64,000 nucleotides of DNA from assembly GCF_014646235.1 (NCBI RefSeq), contig NZ_BMNB01000012.1:1-64000 (forward strand), read 5' to 3'. The stretch comes from Micromonospora sonchi. Its GTDB lineage: Bacteria > Actinomycetota > Actinomycetes > Mycobacteriales > Micromonosporaceae. Below, in pieces: positions 56,500 to 64,000 of the stretch (the first letter of the stretch is position 1; every line of letters starts with the position of its first letter). Made by a program: the position numbers and the translations under genes. The notes beneath the pieces were generated by a model. That model saw nothing but the letters and a program-made list of their open reading frames with translations. It searched no databases and had not been told where the DNA came from.

Positions 56500-57444
56500 C
56501 TACCGCACCACCGGCCCGGGCAGTACGCCGGCCGCCGGCACCGGCGGCCCGGGTGGCACGACCGGCGTACCGGTCGGGGTGAGCAGGGCACGGCCGGCCA
56601 CCGCCACCCGGTGTCGCTGCGGCACGGTGGCCCGCCGGACGAACACGTCGTAGCCCTGGGCGGCCACCTCGTCGAGAATCCCGCCGTAGAGCGCGTACGC
56701 GGTGCGGATGCAGGCCTGTGAGCCGGCGTCGAGCAGGGTCACCCCGGGTGCCGCGGCGGCGTAGTGCGCTCGGGCCCGGCCCACCTCGTACCGGATCAGC
56801 GCACGCACCGGTTCGGTGGCCCGGCCGACGGCCCGGCAGCCCGCCAGGTCGTCCGGGGTCACCCCGAACGCGGCGAGATCCTCCTCCGGCAGGTACGTCC
56901 GCCCCCGCCCCAGGTCCTCGGCCACGTCCCGGATGAAGTTCGTGAGCTGGAACGCGAAGCCGAGCTGGCGGGCCGGCTCCCGGGCGGCCGACGGGTCGGA
57001 GCTGCCCAGGATGGGCAGCATCATGGTGCCGATGACCGCCGCCGATCCCTCCATGTAGTCCAGCAGTTGGCCATAGCTGCGGTACGACGTCACGGTCAGG
57101 TCCATCGCCATGCTCTTGAGGAACGCGGCGAAGTCCTCCCGGTCCAGATCGAAGACGGCGATGGTGTGCAGCACCGCCGGCAGCAGCGGGTCGTCGACCC
57201 GCTCGCCGTGCAGCCCGGCGACGAACCGCCCGCCCCAGTGGTCGAGCTGGGCGGCGCGCTCGACCGGCGGCAGGGCCTCGGTCTGATCGACGATCTCATC
57301 GGCGTACCGGGTGAATCCATATAAAGCGTGCACATGGCGTCGTTTCCATGCGGGCAGCAGTCGGGTGGCGAGATAGTAGGTGCGGCCATGACGTCTGTGC
57401 AGCTCACGGCACCTGCGGTAGGCGGCGGCGAGATCCAGGTCCAC
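56500..57444 (-). CDS. crtB: Phytoene/squalene synthase family protein
   Basis: This 314-residue enzyme has the two aspartate-rich motifs of head-to-head prenyl synthases: FTRYADEIVDQ and TNFIRDVAEDLGRGRTYLP, plus CRELHRRHGRTYYLATRLLP at the start. With CrtE- and CrtI-like genes adjacent, phytoene synthase, which joins two geranylgeranyl diphosphates, is most likely; squalene-type activity is less likely. GTG 57444 follows GAGGAGGGG. The gene is divergent from crtE across a 63-base gap with direct repeats. Confidence 0.92.
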   Translation of the reverse strand: MDLDLAAAYRRCRELHRRHGRTYYLATRLLPAWKRRHVHALYGFTRYADEIVDQTEALPPVERAAQLDHWGGRFVAGLHGERVDDPLLPAVLHTIAVFDLDREDFAAFLKSMAMDLTVTSYRSYGQLLDYMEGSAAVIGTMMLPILGSSDPSAAREPARQLGFAFQLTNFIRDVAEDLGRGRTYLPEEDLAAFGVTPDDLAGCRAVGRATEPVRALIRYEVGRARAHYAAAAPGVTLLDAGSQACIRTAYALYGGILDEVAAQGYDVFVRRATVPQRHRVAVAGRALLTPTGTPVVPPGPPVPAAGVLPGPVVR

Positions 57445-57507
57445 GGCCCCTCCTCTAAATCGACGCATCGATCGACGCATCTTGGACTTTAGGGTACGCT
57501 CAGCCCC
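57445..57507. promoter_or_regulatory. Divergent crtB/crtE promoter with direct repeats
   Basis: The 11-mer ATCGACGCATC occurs at 57459-57469 and 57471-57481 (period 12). A TAGGGT box at 57490-57495, 13 bases before the crtE ATG, could be a -10 element. The repeats lie where a repressor would block one or both promoters; the B12-domain MerR regulator of this cluster is the natural candidate. Confidence 0.65.
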
Positions 57508-58659
57508 ATGGCCAACGACGGACCAACGGGTAACCTGCTCCATGTGGTGCCTGAACAGTCGGTCGATGGAGAGGATCCGATCCAGGCCGCACTGGCCGCA
57601 TACACCCGCGACATCATCGTGGCGGTCGACCGGATCCTGGCCGAGTTCCTCGCCGCCGAGGTCGGCGCGCTGGGCGAAATCGACGCAGCCATGGGTGAGT
57701 TCGCCGCCACGGCGCGCGACTACGTCCTCGGTGGCGGCAAGCGGGTCCGCCCGACCTTCGCCTACTGGGGATGGCGCGGTGTGCTCGGCGGCGACCAACC
57801 GGTCGAACCGGTGCTGCCCGCCCTGGCCGCGTTGGAACTGCTGCACACCTTCGCGCTGGTCCACGACGACGTGATGGACGCATCCACCACTCGGCGGGGC
57901 CGACCCACGGCGCACGTGGCGGTGGCCGCCCGACATGCGGCCGACGGGCGCAACGGAGACTCCGAACGCTTCGGCGAGGCGGTCGCGGTGCTGATCGGCG
58001 ACCTCTGCATCGTCTGGGCCGACCAACTGCTGGCCCGCACGGCGCTCCCGGCGCCCCAACTGCTCGAGGTCCGGCGCGGCTACGACAGGATGCGGGTGGA
58101 GACGGTCGCCGGGCAGTACCTCGACATCCTCGGCGAGACCGATCCGACCAACTGGTCGGTGGACCGGGCGCTCCGGGTGGCCCGCTACAAGACCGCCAGT
58201 TACACCGTCCTGCGCCCGTTGCTGTTCGGCGCCAGCCTGGCGGGTGCCGGCGATCCCGCACTGATCACCGCGTACAACCGCTACGGCCGCTCCGTCGGCG
58301 AGGCGTTCCAACTCTGCGACGACCTGCTCGGCGTCTACGGCGACCCCTGCACGACCGGTAAGCCGGCCGGCGACGACCTGCGCACCGGCAAACCGACCGC
58401 CCTGCTCATACTGGCCCGGCAGTTGGCCACCCCGGCCCAGCGCCGGGCGCTGGACGGCACCGGCCCCCGCGCCGACGAGCCGGAGATCGCGCGGCTGGCC
58501 GAGGTGGTGGTCGACACCGGTGCGGTCGACCGGATCGAGCGGATGATCGACGAGCGGATCGAGGACGCGTTGTCGGCGCTCGACACCGTCGCCGTCGACG
58601 AGACCGCGCGTACCGCGCTCGTCGGCCTCGCGACCGCCGCCACCCGGCGGTCGGCATGA
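57508..58659 (+). CDS. crtE: Polyprenyl (geranylgeranyl) diphosphate synthase
   Basis: This 383-residue trans-prenyltransferase has the first aspartate-rich motif in LVHDDVMDASTTRRGRPT, the GGKRVRP substrate motif, and the second in FQLCDDLLGVYGD. It should condense IPP with allylic diphosphates; with crtB and crtI beside it geranylgeranyl diphosphate is the expected product. The N-terminal 30 residues are variable. ATG 57508. It is followed after 12 bases by the desaturase gene. Confidence 0.93.
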   Translation: MANDGPTGNLLHVVPEQSVDGEDPIQAALAAYTRDIIVAVDRILAEFLAAEVGALGEIDAAMGEFAATARDYVLGGGKRVRPTFAYWGWRGVLGGDQPVEPVLPALAALELLHTFALVHDDVMDASTTRRGRPTAHVAVAARHAADGRNGDSERFGEAVAVLIGDLCIVWADQLLARTALPAPQLLEVRRGYDRMRVETVAGQYLDILGETDPTNWSVDRALRVARYKTASYTVLRPLLFGASLAGAGDPALITAYNRYGRSVGEAFQLCDDLLGVYGDPCTTGKPAGDDLRTGKPTALLILARQLATPAQRRALDGTGPRADEPEIARLAEVVVDTGAVDRIERMIDERIEDALSALDTVAVDETARTALVGLATAATRRSA

Positions 58660-58671
58660 CGGGGGTCGCCG

Positions 58672-60150
58672 ATGCGAACCGTTGACGGACGTACCGACCG
58701 GGTGGTGGTCGTGGGTGCCGGCCTCGGCGGCCTGGCCTGCGCGCTGCACCTGGCCGGCAGCGGGCGGCAGGTGACCGTGCTGGAACGCGAGCCGGTGCCG
58801 GGCGGGCGGGCCGGCCGACTCAGCGTCGACGGCTACGAGTTCGACACCGGCCCGACCGTGCTCACCATGCCCGACCTGATCGCCGAGGCGCTCGGCGCGG
58901 TCGGCGAGGAGCTGACCGACTGGCTCGACCTGATCCCGCTCGACCCCGCCTACCGGGCCTACTACCCGGACGGATCCACACTCGACGTACTCACCGACAC
59001 GACCCGGATGGCGGCGGAGATCTCCCGGGTCTGCGGGCCACGCGAGGCCGACGGCTACCTCCGGTTCGTGGACTTCGCCCGCGAGCTGTGGCGGCTGGAG
59101 CGGGCCGACTTCATCGAGCGCAACCTCGACGCACCCACCGACCTGCTCACCGCCAACCTGCTCAGGCTGGTGGCCAACGGGGCCTTCCGACGCCTCCAAA
59201 CCAAGATCGACCAATTCTTCCGGGACCCGCGTACCCGGCGGATCTTCTCCTTCCAGGCCATGTACGCCGGCCTCGCGCCGCACGACGCGCTGGCCATCTA
59301 CGCGGTGATCGCGTACCTCGACTCGGTGGCCGGCGTCTACTTCCCGCGCGGCGGCATCCACGCGGTCTCCCGGGGCCTGGCCGGCGCCGCCGAGAAGCAC
59401 GGCGTGCAGATCCGGTACGGCACCACGGTGACCCGGGTGGCGACCGCGAACGGCCGGGCCACCGGCGTGCTGACCGCCGACGGCGAGTTCGTCCGGGCGG
59501 ACGTGGTTGTACTCAACCCCGACCTGCCGGTGGCCTACCGCGACCTGCTCCCGCCGTCCCGCCCGCGCCGGCTGACCTACTCGCCGTCCTGCGTCGTCCT
59601 GCACGTCGGCTCGACCCAGGGGTACGGCCGGATCGCCCACCACAACATCCACTTCGGGCGGGCGTGGAAGGGCACGTTCGACGAGGTGATCCGGCACGGC
59701 CACCTGATGACGGAACCGTCCCTGCTGGTCACCAACCCGAGCCGCACGGACCCGGCGGTGGCGCCCGCCGGCCGGCACACCTACTACGTGCTCGCGCCGG
59801 TGCCGAACCTCGACCGGGCACCGCTCGACTGGCGCGGTGGCGACCTCACCAACCGCTACACCGACCGGCTCGTCGCCACCCTTGAGCAGCGCGGCTACGT
59901 CGGCTTCGGCGCGGGCGTCGAACTGCTCCGGGTGGTCACCCCGGCCGACTGGGCCGAGCAGGGCATGGCCGCCGGCACCCCCTTCGCCTCGGCGCACACG
60001 TTCTTCCAGACCGGCCCGTTCCGGCCGTCGAACCTCCACCGGTCATTGTCCAACGTGGTCTTCGTCGGCTCGGGCACCCAGCCCGGCGTCGGCGTTCCGA
60101 TGGTCCTCATCTCCGGCAAGCTCGCCGCCGGACGGGTGACGGGGACATGA
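58672..60150 (+). CDS. crtI: Phytoene desaturase (CrtI-type)
   Basis: This 492-residue FAD enzyme has the N-terminal dinucleotide motif VVVVGAGLGGLACALHLAGS, a substrate region with YEFDTGPTVLTMP, FSFQAMYAGLAPHDALA, and the C-terminal signature VVFVGSGTQPGVGVPMVLIS. CrtI enzymes introduce double bonds into phytoene toward lycopene. It overlaps the idi region and lies in one operon with crtE and idi. Number of desaturation steps cannot be read from sequence. Confidence 0.94.
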   Translation: MRTVDGRTDRVVVVGAGLGGLACALHLAGSGRQVTVLEREPVPGGRAGRLSVDGYEFDTGPTVLTMPDLIAEALGAVGEELTDWLDLIPLDPAYRAYYPDGSTLDVLTDTTRMAAEISRVCGPREADGYLRFVDFARELWRLERADFIERNLDAPTDLLTANLLRLVANGAFRRLQTKIDQFFRDPRTRRIFSFQAMYAGLAPHDALAIYAVIAYLDSVAGVYFPRGGIHAVSRGLAGAAEKHGVQIRYGTTVTRVATANGRATGVLTADGEFVRADVVVLNPDLPVAYRDLLPPSRPRRLTYSPSCVVLHVGSTQGYGRIAHHNIHFGRAWKGTFDEVIRHGHLMTEPSLLVTNPSRTDPAVAPAGRHTYYVLAPVPNLDRAPLDWRGGDLTNRYTDRLVATLEQRGYVGFGAGVELLRVVTPADWAEQGMAAGTPFASAHTFFQTGPFRPSNLHRSLSNVVFVGSGTQPGVGVPMVLISGKLAAGRVTGT

Positions 60151-60212
60151 CCCGTGAGCGTCAGCAGGTCAACACAGCAGAGCACCGACATCACGAACGG
60201 AGGACGGCACCG

Positions 60213-60803
60213 ATGCCAATGTCCCGGGAGGGTCACCTGGTCGAACTGGTCGACGACGCGGGTCGGCCGGTCGGCGAGACCACCGTCGCCGCCGCCCACC
60301 GGTCGCCGGGTCAGCTGCATCGCGCCTTCTCCGTGCTGCTGGTCGCGCCGGACGGCCGGGTGCTGATCCAGCGCCGCGCCGCGATCAAGACCCGCTTCCC
60401 GCTGCGCTGGGCCAACTCCTGCTGCGGTCACCCGCAGCCTGGTCAAACCCCGATCGCGGCCGCCAACCGCCGGATGTCGGAGGAACTGGGCGCCGGCCCC
60501 GTACCGCTGACCGAGATCGGAACCTACATGTACCGCGCCGAGGACCCGGCCACCGGACGGGTCGAGGTGGAGTACGACCACGTCCTGCGGGGCGAGTTCC
60601 GGCCGGACACTCCGCTGCGCCCCGACCCGGCGGAAATCGCCGAGCTGCGCTGGGTCGACCCGGCGGCGCTGGCCGCCGAACTCGCCCGAGATCCGGACGC
60701 GTACGCGCCCTGGCTGGGTGGCGTGCTGGACAGGTTGCTGCGCTCCTCGGAATCCGCCGGGACTCCCGCCGGCGACTCGTCGGAGCGGCCGGGTGGCCGA
60801 TGA
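60213..60803 (+). CDS. idi: Isopentenyl-diphosphate delta-isomerase type 1
   Basis: This 196-residue Nudix-fold enzyme has the catalytic cysteine in NSCCGHP, the metal-binding histidines nearby, the Nudix-like ANRRMSEELG and the catalytic glutamate in VEVEYDHVL. It interconverts IPP and DMAPP and supplies the carotenoid pathway. I chose ATG 60213, which follows GGAGG by 9 bases; an upstream ATG at 60147 overlaps the crtI stop but adds 22 residues with no similarity. Its end overlaps the MerR gene start. Confidence 0.93.
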   Translation: MPMSREGHLVELVDDAGRPVGETTVAAAHRSPGQLHRAFSVLLVAPDGRVLIQRRAAIKTRFPLRWANSCCGHPQPGQTPIAAANRRMSEELGAGPVPLTEIGTYMYRAEDPATGRVEVEYDHVLRGEFRPDTPLRPDPAEIAELRWVDPAALAAELARDPDAYAPWLGGVLDRLLRSSESAGTPAGDSSERPGGR

Positions 60804-61737
60804 GGCGTTGAGCGCCGGGGCGACGGCCCGTCGGCTGGGCGTGGCGGTGACCACGCTGCGCACCTGGCATCAGCGGTACGGTCTCGGGCCCAGCCAGCAC
60901 GTCCCGGGACACCACCGGCGCTACACCCCGGCCGACCTGGTCCGGCTGGACATCATGCGTCGCCTCACCGCCGGAGGGGTCAGCCCGGCCGAGGCGGCCC
61001 GCTGGGCTCGGCAGGCACCCGACACGGTCCCCGATGGCACCACCACCCGGGCCAGGTCGGGCGTCCGGGACGGCGGCGGCACGGCCGTCCCGGTCGGCCG
61101 CGCCGGTCCGGCGGCACGCGGTCTGGCCCGCGCCGCGATGCGGCTGGACGCCGCGGCGATCAGCGAGACGATCACCCGGGCCATCGCCACCGACGGAGTC
61201 GTCCGGACCTGGGACCTCCTGCTCCGCCCGGTGCTCGTCGGCATCGGTGAGCGGCACGCCGCGACCGCCGCGTTGATCGAGGTCGAGCACCTGCTCTCCC
61301 GGTGCGTCTCGGCGGCGCTCGCCGCCGTCGTGGCGGGCCCTCCGGTCCCCACCGGGCCGCCCCGCATCCTGCTCTCCTGCGCCGATGAGGAACAGCACAG
61401 CCTGCCGCTGGAGGCGCTGGCCGCCGCCCTCGCCGAGGCCGGCGTCAACCATCGGATGCTCGGTGCCCGGATGCCGGTGACCGCCCTGCTCGACGCGGTC
61501 GGCCGGACCGGTCCGGCCGCCGTGGTGCTCTGGTCGCACAGCCGGTTCACCGCCGACGCGGCCCAGCTCACCGCCCTGCTCACCGCGCCGCGCCGCCCGC
61601 TCCTGGTGCTCGCCGGTGGGCCGGGTTGGCAGGCCGACACCCTGCCCGCCGGGGTGATCCGCCCGGTCGACCTGACCGAGGCGCTCTCGCTCGCCGTCGC
61701 CGTACGCGACTCGCTGGACCAGGCGACCGCCTCCTGA
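60793..61737 (+). CDS. MerR-family regulator with cobalamin-binding domain (CarH/LitR-like)
   Basis: This 314-residue protein has an N-terminal MerR helix-turn-helix (SAGATARRLGVAVTTLRTWH, RYTPADLVRLDIMRRL), a linker, a four-helix segment (TWDLLLRPVLVGIGERHAAT, EVEHLLSRC) and a Rossmann-type domain with CADEEQHSLPLEALAAALAE, where the E-x-H histidine matches the B12 ligand position of CarH. CarH proteins bind adenosylcobalamin in the dark, repress carotenoid genes and release DNA upon light. GTG 60793 overlaps the idi stop. Its place in the crt operon supports that role; binding of B12 is an inference. Confidence 0.88.
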   Translation: MADEALSAGATARRLGVAVTTLRTWHQRYGLGPSQHVPGHHRRYTPADLVRLDIMRRLTAGGVSPAEAARWARQAPDTVPDGTTTRARSGVRDGGGTAVPVGRAGPAARGLARAAMRLDAAAISETITRAIATDGVVRTWDLLLRPVLVGIGERHAATAALIEVEHLLSRCVSAALAAVVAGPPVPTGPPRILLSCADEEQHSLPLEALAAALAEAGVNHRMLGARMPVTALLDAVGRTGPAAVVLWSHSRFTADAAQLTALLTAPRRPLLVLAGGPGWQADTLPAGVIRPVDLTEALSLAVAVRDSLDQATAS

Positions 61738-61860
61738 TACTTCCCAAAGCAGCCGTCGAGGTACGGAAAGTTCCCGCCTCCTGACCCGTCGTTGATGCCT
61801 CGAAATCGGGTGAACTAGCGTCGGGGGTCCGCGTGACCCGGCACCCCTCGGGAGCGAACG

Positions 61861-62661
61861 ATGCGTCCTCGTGCTCTGCTCGCCTGCGCCACCGGCCTGG
61901 CCGTCCTGCTGATGTCCGGCTGCGGCGGCGCAAGCTCGCCCGAAACCGACAGCCCGCCCAGCCCACCCCCCTCGGCCGCCCTGCCACCGCAGGCGGAGCC
62001 GGCACCGGCGCCGACCCGCAGCAAGCCACCCAAGCCACCCAAGCCGCCCCTGCGGCCGCTGCCCGCCAAACTGCCGGCCGGCCTGGTCCGCACCACCGGG
62101 GTGCCGGAGGCGGCCCTCACCTTCGACGACGGCCCGGACCCGGTCTGGACGCCCAAGGTGCTGGACCGTTTGAAGAAGGCCAAGGTCACCGCCACCTTCT
62201 GCGTGGTGGGTACGCAGGTCCGCAAGCACCCTGAACTGGTCCGCCGGATCGTCCGGGAGGGGCACCAGCTCTGCAATCACAGCTGGCGTCACGACCTCGA
62301 CCTGGCTCGGCGGCCGGTCGCCGAGATTCGGGCCGACCTGGTCCGCACGAACAAGGAGATCCGGCGGGCGGTACCCGACGCGGAGGTGCCGTTCTACCGG
62401 CAACCCGGCGGCCGGTGGACCGCCGAGGTGGTCAAGGTCGCGCGGGAGCTCGGCATGCGGTCGCTGCACTGGACGGTCGACCCGAAGGACTGGGCCAAGC
62501 CGACCGCCGCCACGATCAAGAAGCGGGTGAAACGCTCCGCCAGGCCCGGCGCCGTCGTGTTACTGCACGACGGCGGCGGCGACCGAGCCGCCACCCTCGC
62601 CGCCTGTAACGGGGTGATCGCTGCCCTCAAACGCGACCACGGCATCGCCGCCCTCCGCTGA
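61861..62661 (+). CDS. Polysaccharide deacetylase (NodB-type) lipoprotein
   Basis: This 266-residue protein has a lipobox (LAVLLMSGCGG), a proline-rich spacer (about 30-75) that includes a KPPKPPKPP run, and a NodB domain with AALTFDDGPDPV (general base and metal aspartates), QLCNHSWRHDLDL (metal histidines), YRQPGGRW and VVLLHDGGGDR. It should remove acetyl groups from peptidoglycan or another surface glycan outside the cell. It stands alone after the MerR gene. Confidence 0.93.
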   Translation: MRPRALLACATGLAVLLMSGCGGASSPETDSPPSPPPSAALPPQAEPAPAPTRSKPPKPPKPPLRPLPAKLPAGLVRTTGVPEAALTFDDGPDPVWTPKVLDRLKKAKVTATFCVVGTQVRKHPELVRRIVREGHQLCNHSWRHDLDLARRPVAEIRADLVRTNKEIRRAVPDAEVPFYRQPGGRWTAEVVKVARELGMRSLHWTVDPKDWAKPTAATIKKRVKRSARPGAVVLLHDGGGDRAATLAACNGVIAALKRDHGIAALR

Positions 62662-62815
62662 CACCCTCCTGACCTGCGGTTATTCGAGCCGTTGTGGCTA
62701 CGGCCATACCGGTTTGGTCGTCAGGTGGGGCATCACGTATGCTTTCCAAGCCTCCGGCGGGGCCGGATGGGAGCAAGTCCGCACAACGTTGCGAGTGTGC
62801 AATGATGGCGGGGCC

Positions 62816-62888
62816 GCCCTCATCGTCTAGCGGCCCAGGACGCCGCCCTTTCAAGGCGGTAGCACGGGTTCGAATCCCGTTGGGGGCA
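62816..62888 (+). tRNA. tRNA-Glu (anticodon TTC)
   Basis: Acceptor GCCCTCA pairs with TGGGGGC (one G-T pair), D arm TCTAGCGGCCCAGGA, anticodon stem CCGCC/GGCGG with loop CTTTCAA, T arm CGGGTTCGAATCCCG. First of a Glu-Asp-Phe cluster. CCA not encoded. Confidence 0.95.
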
Positions 62889-62921
62889 CGGTCCGACTTC
62901 GGTCGGATGCAACAACAGCTA

Positions 62922-62995
62922 GGTCCTGTGGAGCAGTCGGAGTGCTCGCCGCCCTGTCAAGGCGGAGGTCGCGGGTTCAAGTCCCGTCAGGACCG
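62922..62995 (+). tRNA. tRNA-Asp (anticodon GTC)
   Basis: Acceptor GGTCCTG pairs with CAGGACC, anticodon stem CCGCC/GGCGG with loop CTGTCAA, T arm CGGGTTCAAGTCCCG. A small TCCGAC-TTCG-GTCGGA hairpin lies between it and tRNA-Glu. Confidence 0.95.
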
Positions 62996-63097
62996 CAAGC
63001 GCCGACGCCGCGCACCATGCGCGGCGTTCCGCGTTTCGGGGAGTGTGACCCACACGGCGGCCATCCCGTCGTCCGGGTAGCATGAACCGAGCAACAC

Positions 63098-63171
63098 GGC
63101 CAGGTAGCTCAGTTGGCACGAGCGTCCGACTGAAAATCGGAAGGTCGGCGGTTCGACCCCGCCCCTGGCCA
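63098..63171 (+). tRNA. tRNA-Phe (anticodon GAA)
   Basis: Acceptor GGCCAGG pairs with CCTGGCC, D arm AGCTCAGTTGGCACGAGC, anticodon stem CCGA/TCGG with loop CTGAAAA, T arm GGCGGTTCGACCCCGCC. Last of the three tRNAs. Confidence 0.95.
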
Positions 63172-63195
63172 CCTAGCCTTTCGCCGGGCTACAGC

Positions 63196-63233
63196 AACGC
63201 CGACCAGCGGAGACGCCGGTTGGCGTTTTGCTT
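63196..63233 (+). terminator. Stem-loop terminator after the tRNA cluster
   Basis: AACGCCGACC (63196-63205) pairs with GGTTGGCGTT (63218-63227) with one G-T pair, followed by TTGCTTT. It ends the tRNA transcript 25 bases after tRNA-Phe. Confidence 0.75.
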
Positions 63234-63413
63234 TCCAGACCCGTCTCGTCATGCCAGCCTCTTCGCGACGGTGATGCTGCGGGTGTTGGCAGGCACTACC
63301 CGCCAACCCCGCGCGCCAGCAAGGGTGGACGCCCGTGTACAGGCATGGTTGGTACGGCCGTGCGACATACCACATCCTCCGGCACAGTTGTCGGCCCCGG
63401 CCTTTCGAGCGCC

Positions 63414-63860
63414 TCAGCCGGTCTGGCTCGGTTGGGCCGGTGACGAAACAGGCAGCGGCTCCTCGACACTTACCTCGCCCGCGCTGTTTGTGAACAACAA
63501 CCACCCGAGAACTCCGGCGATGCAGCACGCGACCAGGACTGCACCCAGCACCGCCAAGACCGCGATCCATACCCGGGAGCTGGATCGACGTTGCGGAACA
63601 TGGCTGTTCGTCGCGGGCATCGATGCGGGCTGTGACGGCTCGTCCTGTCTGGCCTCGGCGGCGATGCTCGCTGGGTCACCGAGTCGGTCGAGGATCGTCC
63701 GGACACCGGCCTCGGTCTCCGGATCCAGCTCCGCCCGGGCCGTCGTAATGTGCTCGCGCAGGTCGGCCAGCAGGTCCTCTCGACGCTGCGGGGACAGATC
63801 CGCGCCGGCCTGGGCGACTGCCCCGAGGTAGCTGTCGACGAGGGAGTCGATCGAAGTCAT
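63414..63860 (-). CDS. HAAS-domain (DUF1700-like) membrane protein
   Basis: This 148-residue protein has an N-terminal HAAS helical domain (IDSLVDSYLGAVAQAGADLS, RREDLLADLREHI, ILDRLGDPASIAAEA) and one membrane segment (about 100-125: AVLAVLGAVLVACCIAGVLG). HAAS proteins accompany PadR regulators and are thought to bring membrane signals to them; the partial PadR gene lies 12 bases upstream. ATG 63860 starts the conserved part. Confidence 0.88.
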   Translation of the reverse strand: MTSIDSLVDSYLGAVAQAGADLSPQRREDLLADLREHITTARAELDPETEAGVRTILDRLGDPASIAAEARQDEPSQPASMPATNSHVPQRRSSSRVWIAVLAVLGAVLVACCIAGVLGWLLFTNSAGEVSVEEPLPVSSPAQPSQTG

Positions 63861-63871
63861 TGATACTCCAT

Positions 63872-64000
63872 CTAGGATCGGCGATCCGTTCCGACGACGC
63901 GGTCGACAGCGTCGCGGAAGGTCGTCCATTCGGATCGGAAGTGATCGAGCGCGGTTGCGCCCTCGGGGGTGAGCGAGTAGTAGCGGCGCGGCGGCCCGGC
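63872..64000 (-). CDS. PadR-family transcriptional regulator, 3' end (truncated by window)
   Basis: The frame is open at the right edge and gives the last 42 residues: GPPRRYYSLTPEGATAL and a helical tail, the typical PadR winged-helix end (PRRYYxLTxxG). It is followed by the HAAS gene, a standard pair. Confidence 0.87.
   Translation of the reverse strand, partial: AGPPRRYYSLTPEGATALDHFRSEWTTFRDAVDRVVGTDRRS

Noticed and set aside
56500..60039. Very long - strand open frame of 1179 codons through crtB, crtE and crtI
   Set aside because: Only the part up to 57444 encodes a recognised protein (CrtB). The rest is the mirror of high-GC + strand genes with strong motifs and reads as arginine- and glycine-rich nonsense.
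62892..62907. TCCGAC-TTCG-GTCGGA hairpin between tRNA-Glu and tRNA-Asp as a terminator
   Set aside because: No T tract follows and the tRNAs are closely packed, so an RNA processing feature is more likely.

Overview
The window reads as chromosomal DNA from a high-GC actinomycete. The strong third-position GC bias, the many GTG starts with overlapping stop/start junctions, the Tad pilus locus, the Glu-Asp-Phe tRNA cluster and a palindrome resembling those I associate with Micromonospora genomes suggest the family Micromonosporaceae. The family assignment is an inference; no rRNA or taxon marker is present.

Bases 1-21023 are the right-hand part of a type I polyketide gene cluster. The + strand operon (1-9568) holds the end of one PKS, a KS-AT-KR-ACP PKS, four genes that build a hydroxymalonyl-ACP type extender unit (FkbK-, FkbJ-, FkbI- and FkbH-like, with no O-methyltransferase in view), and a type II thioesterase. 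A convergent - strand operon (18173 down to 9721) encodes a discrete ACP, an AMP-dependent acyl/aminoacyl ligase, a PLP decarboxylase, an ABC exporter pair and a PKS with KS, KR and ACP but no AT. The ligase, decarboxylase and ACP resemble the butirosin BtrJ/BtrK/BtrI logic and the ligase/decarboxylase/ACP sets of exosortase systems, so the operon probably makes an amine-bearing acyl-ACP. A LuxR-type regulator and a stand-alone condensation-domain protein close the cluster. A tRNA-Lys gene and a decayed yefM-yoeB toxin-antitoxin pair mark the boundary.

Bases 22080-43105 are an accessory region with several broken genes. It holds a WXG100-like protein with a frameshifted hydrolase and a lipoprotein; a TetR/MFS/SDR group with two copies of a GACCGATCGGTC operator; a divergent AraC/NmrA pair; a DedA-MMPL-histidine kinase-response regulator operon; a broken secreted SH3-like gene; a DUF418 membrane protein divergent from a zinc-ribbon TetR with no ordinary start codon; a LigB-type dioxygenase; a GNAT/phosphatase convergent pair; and a TetR gene facing a DUF4386 gene that has lost its middle.

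Bases 43107-53719 are a Tad/Flp pilus locus: prepilin peptidase (-), then a tightly packed + strand operon with lipoprotein, secreted protein, CpaB, CpaE, CpaF, TadB, TadC, pilin, three TadE/G-like proteins and a LysM protein.

Bases 53824-64000 are mostly housekeeping and pigment genes: a Rieske/DUF2231 membrane protein, a flavin disulfide reductase, a carotenoid cluster (crtB divergent from crtE-crtI-idi) with a B12-domain MerR regulator of CarH type, a NodB-type polysaccharide deacetylase lipoprotein, the three tRNAs, and a HAAS/PadR pair running off the right edge.
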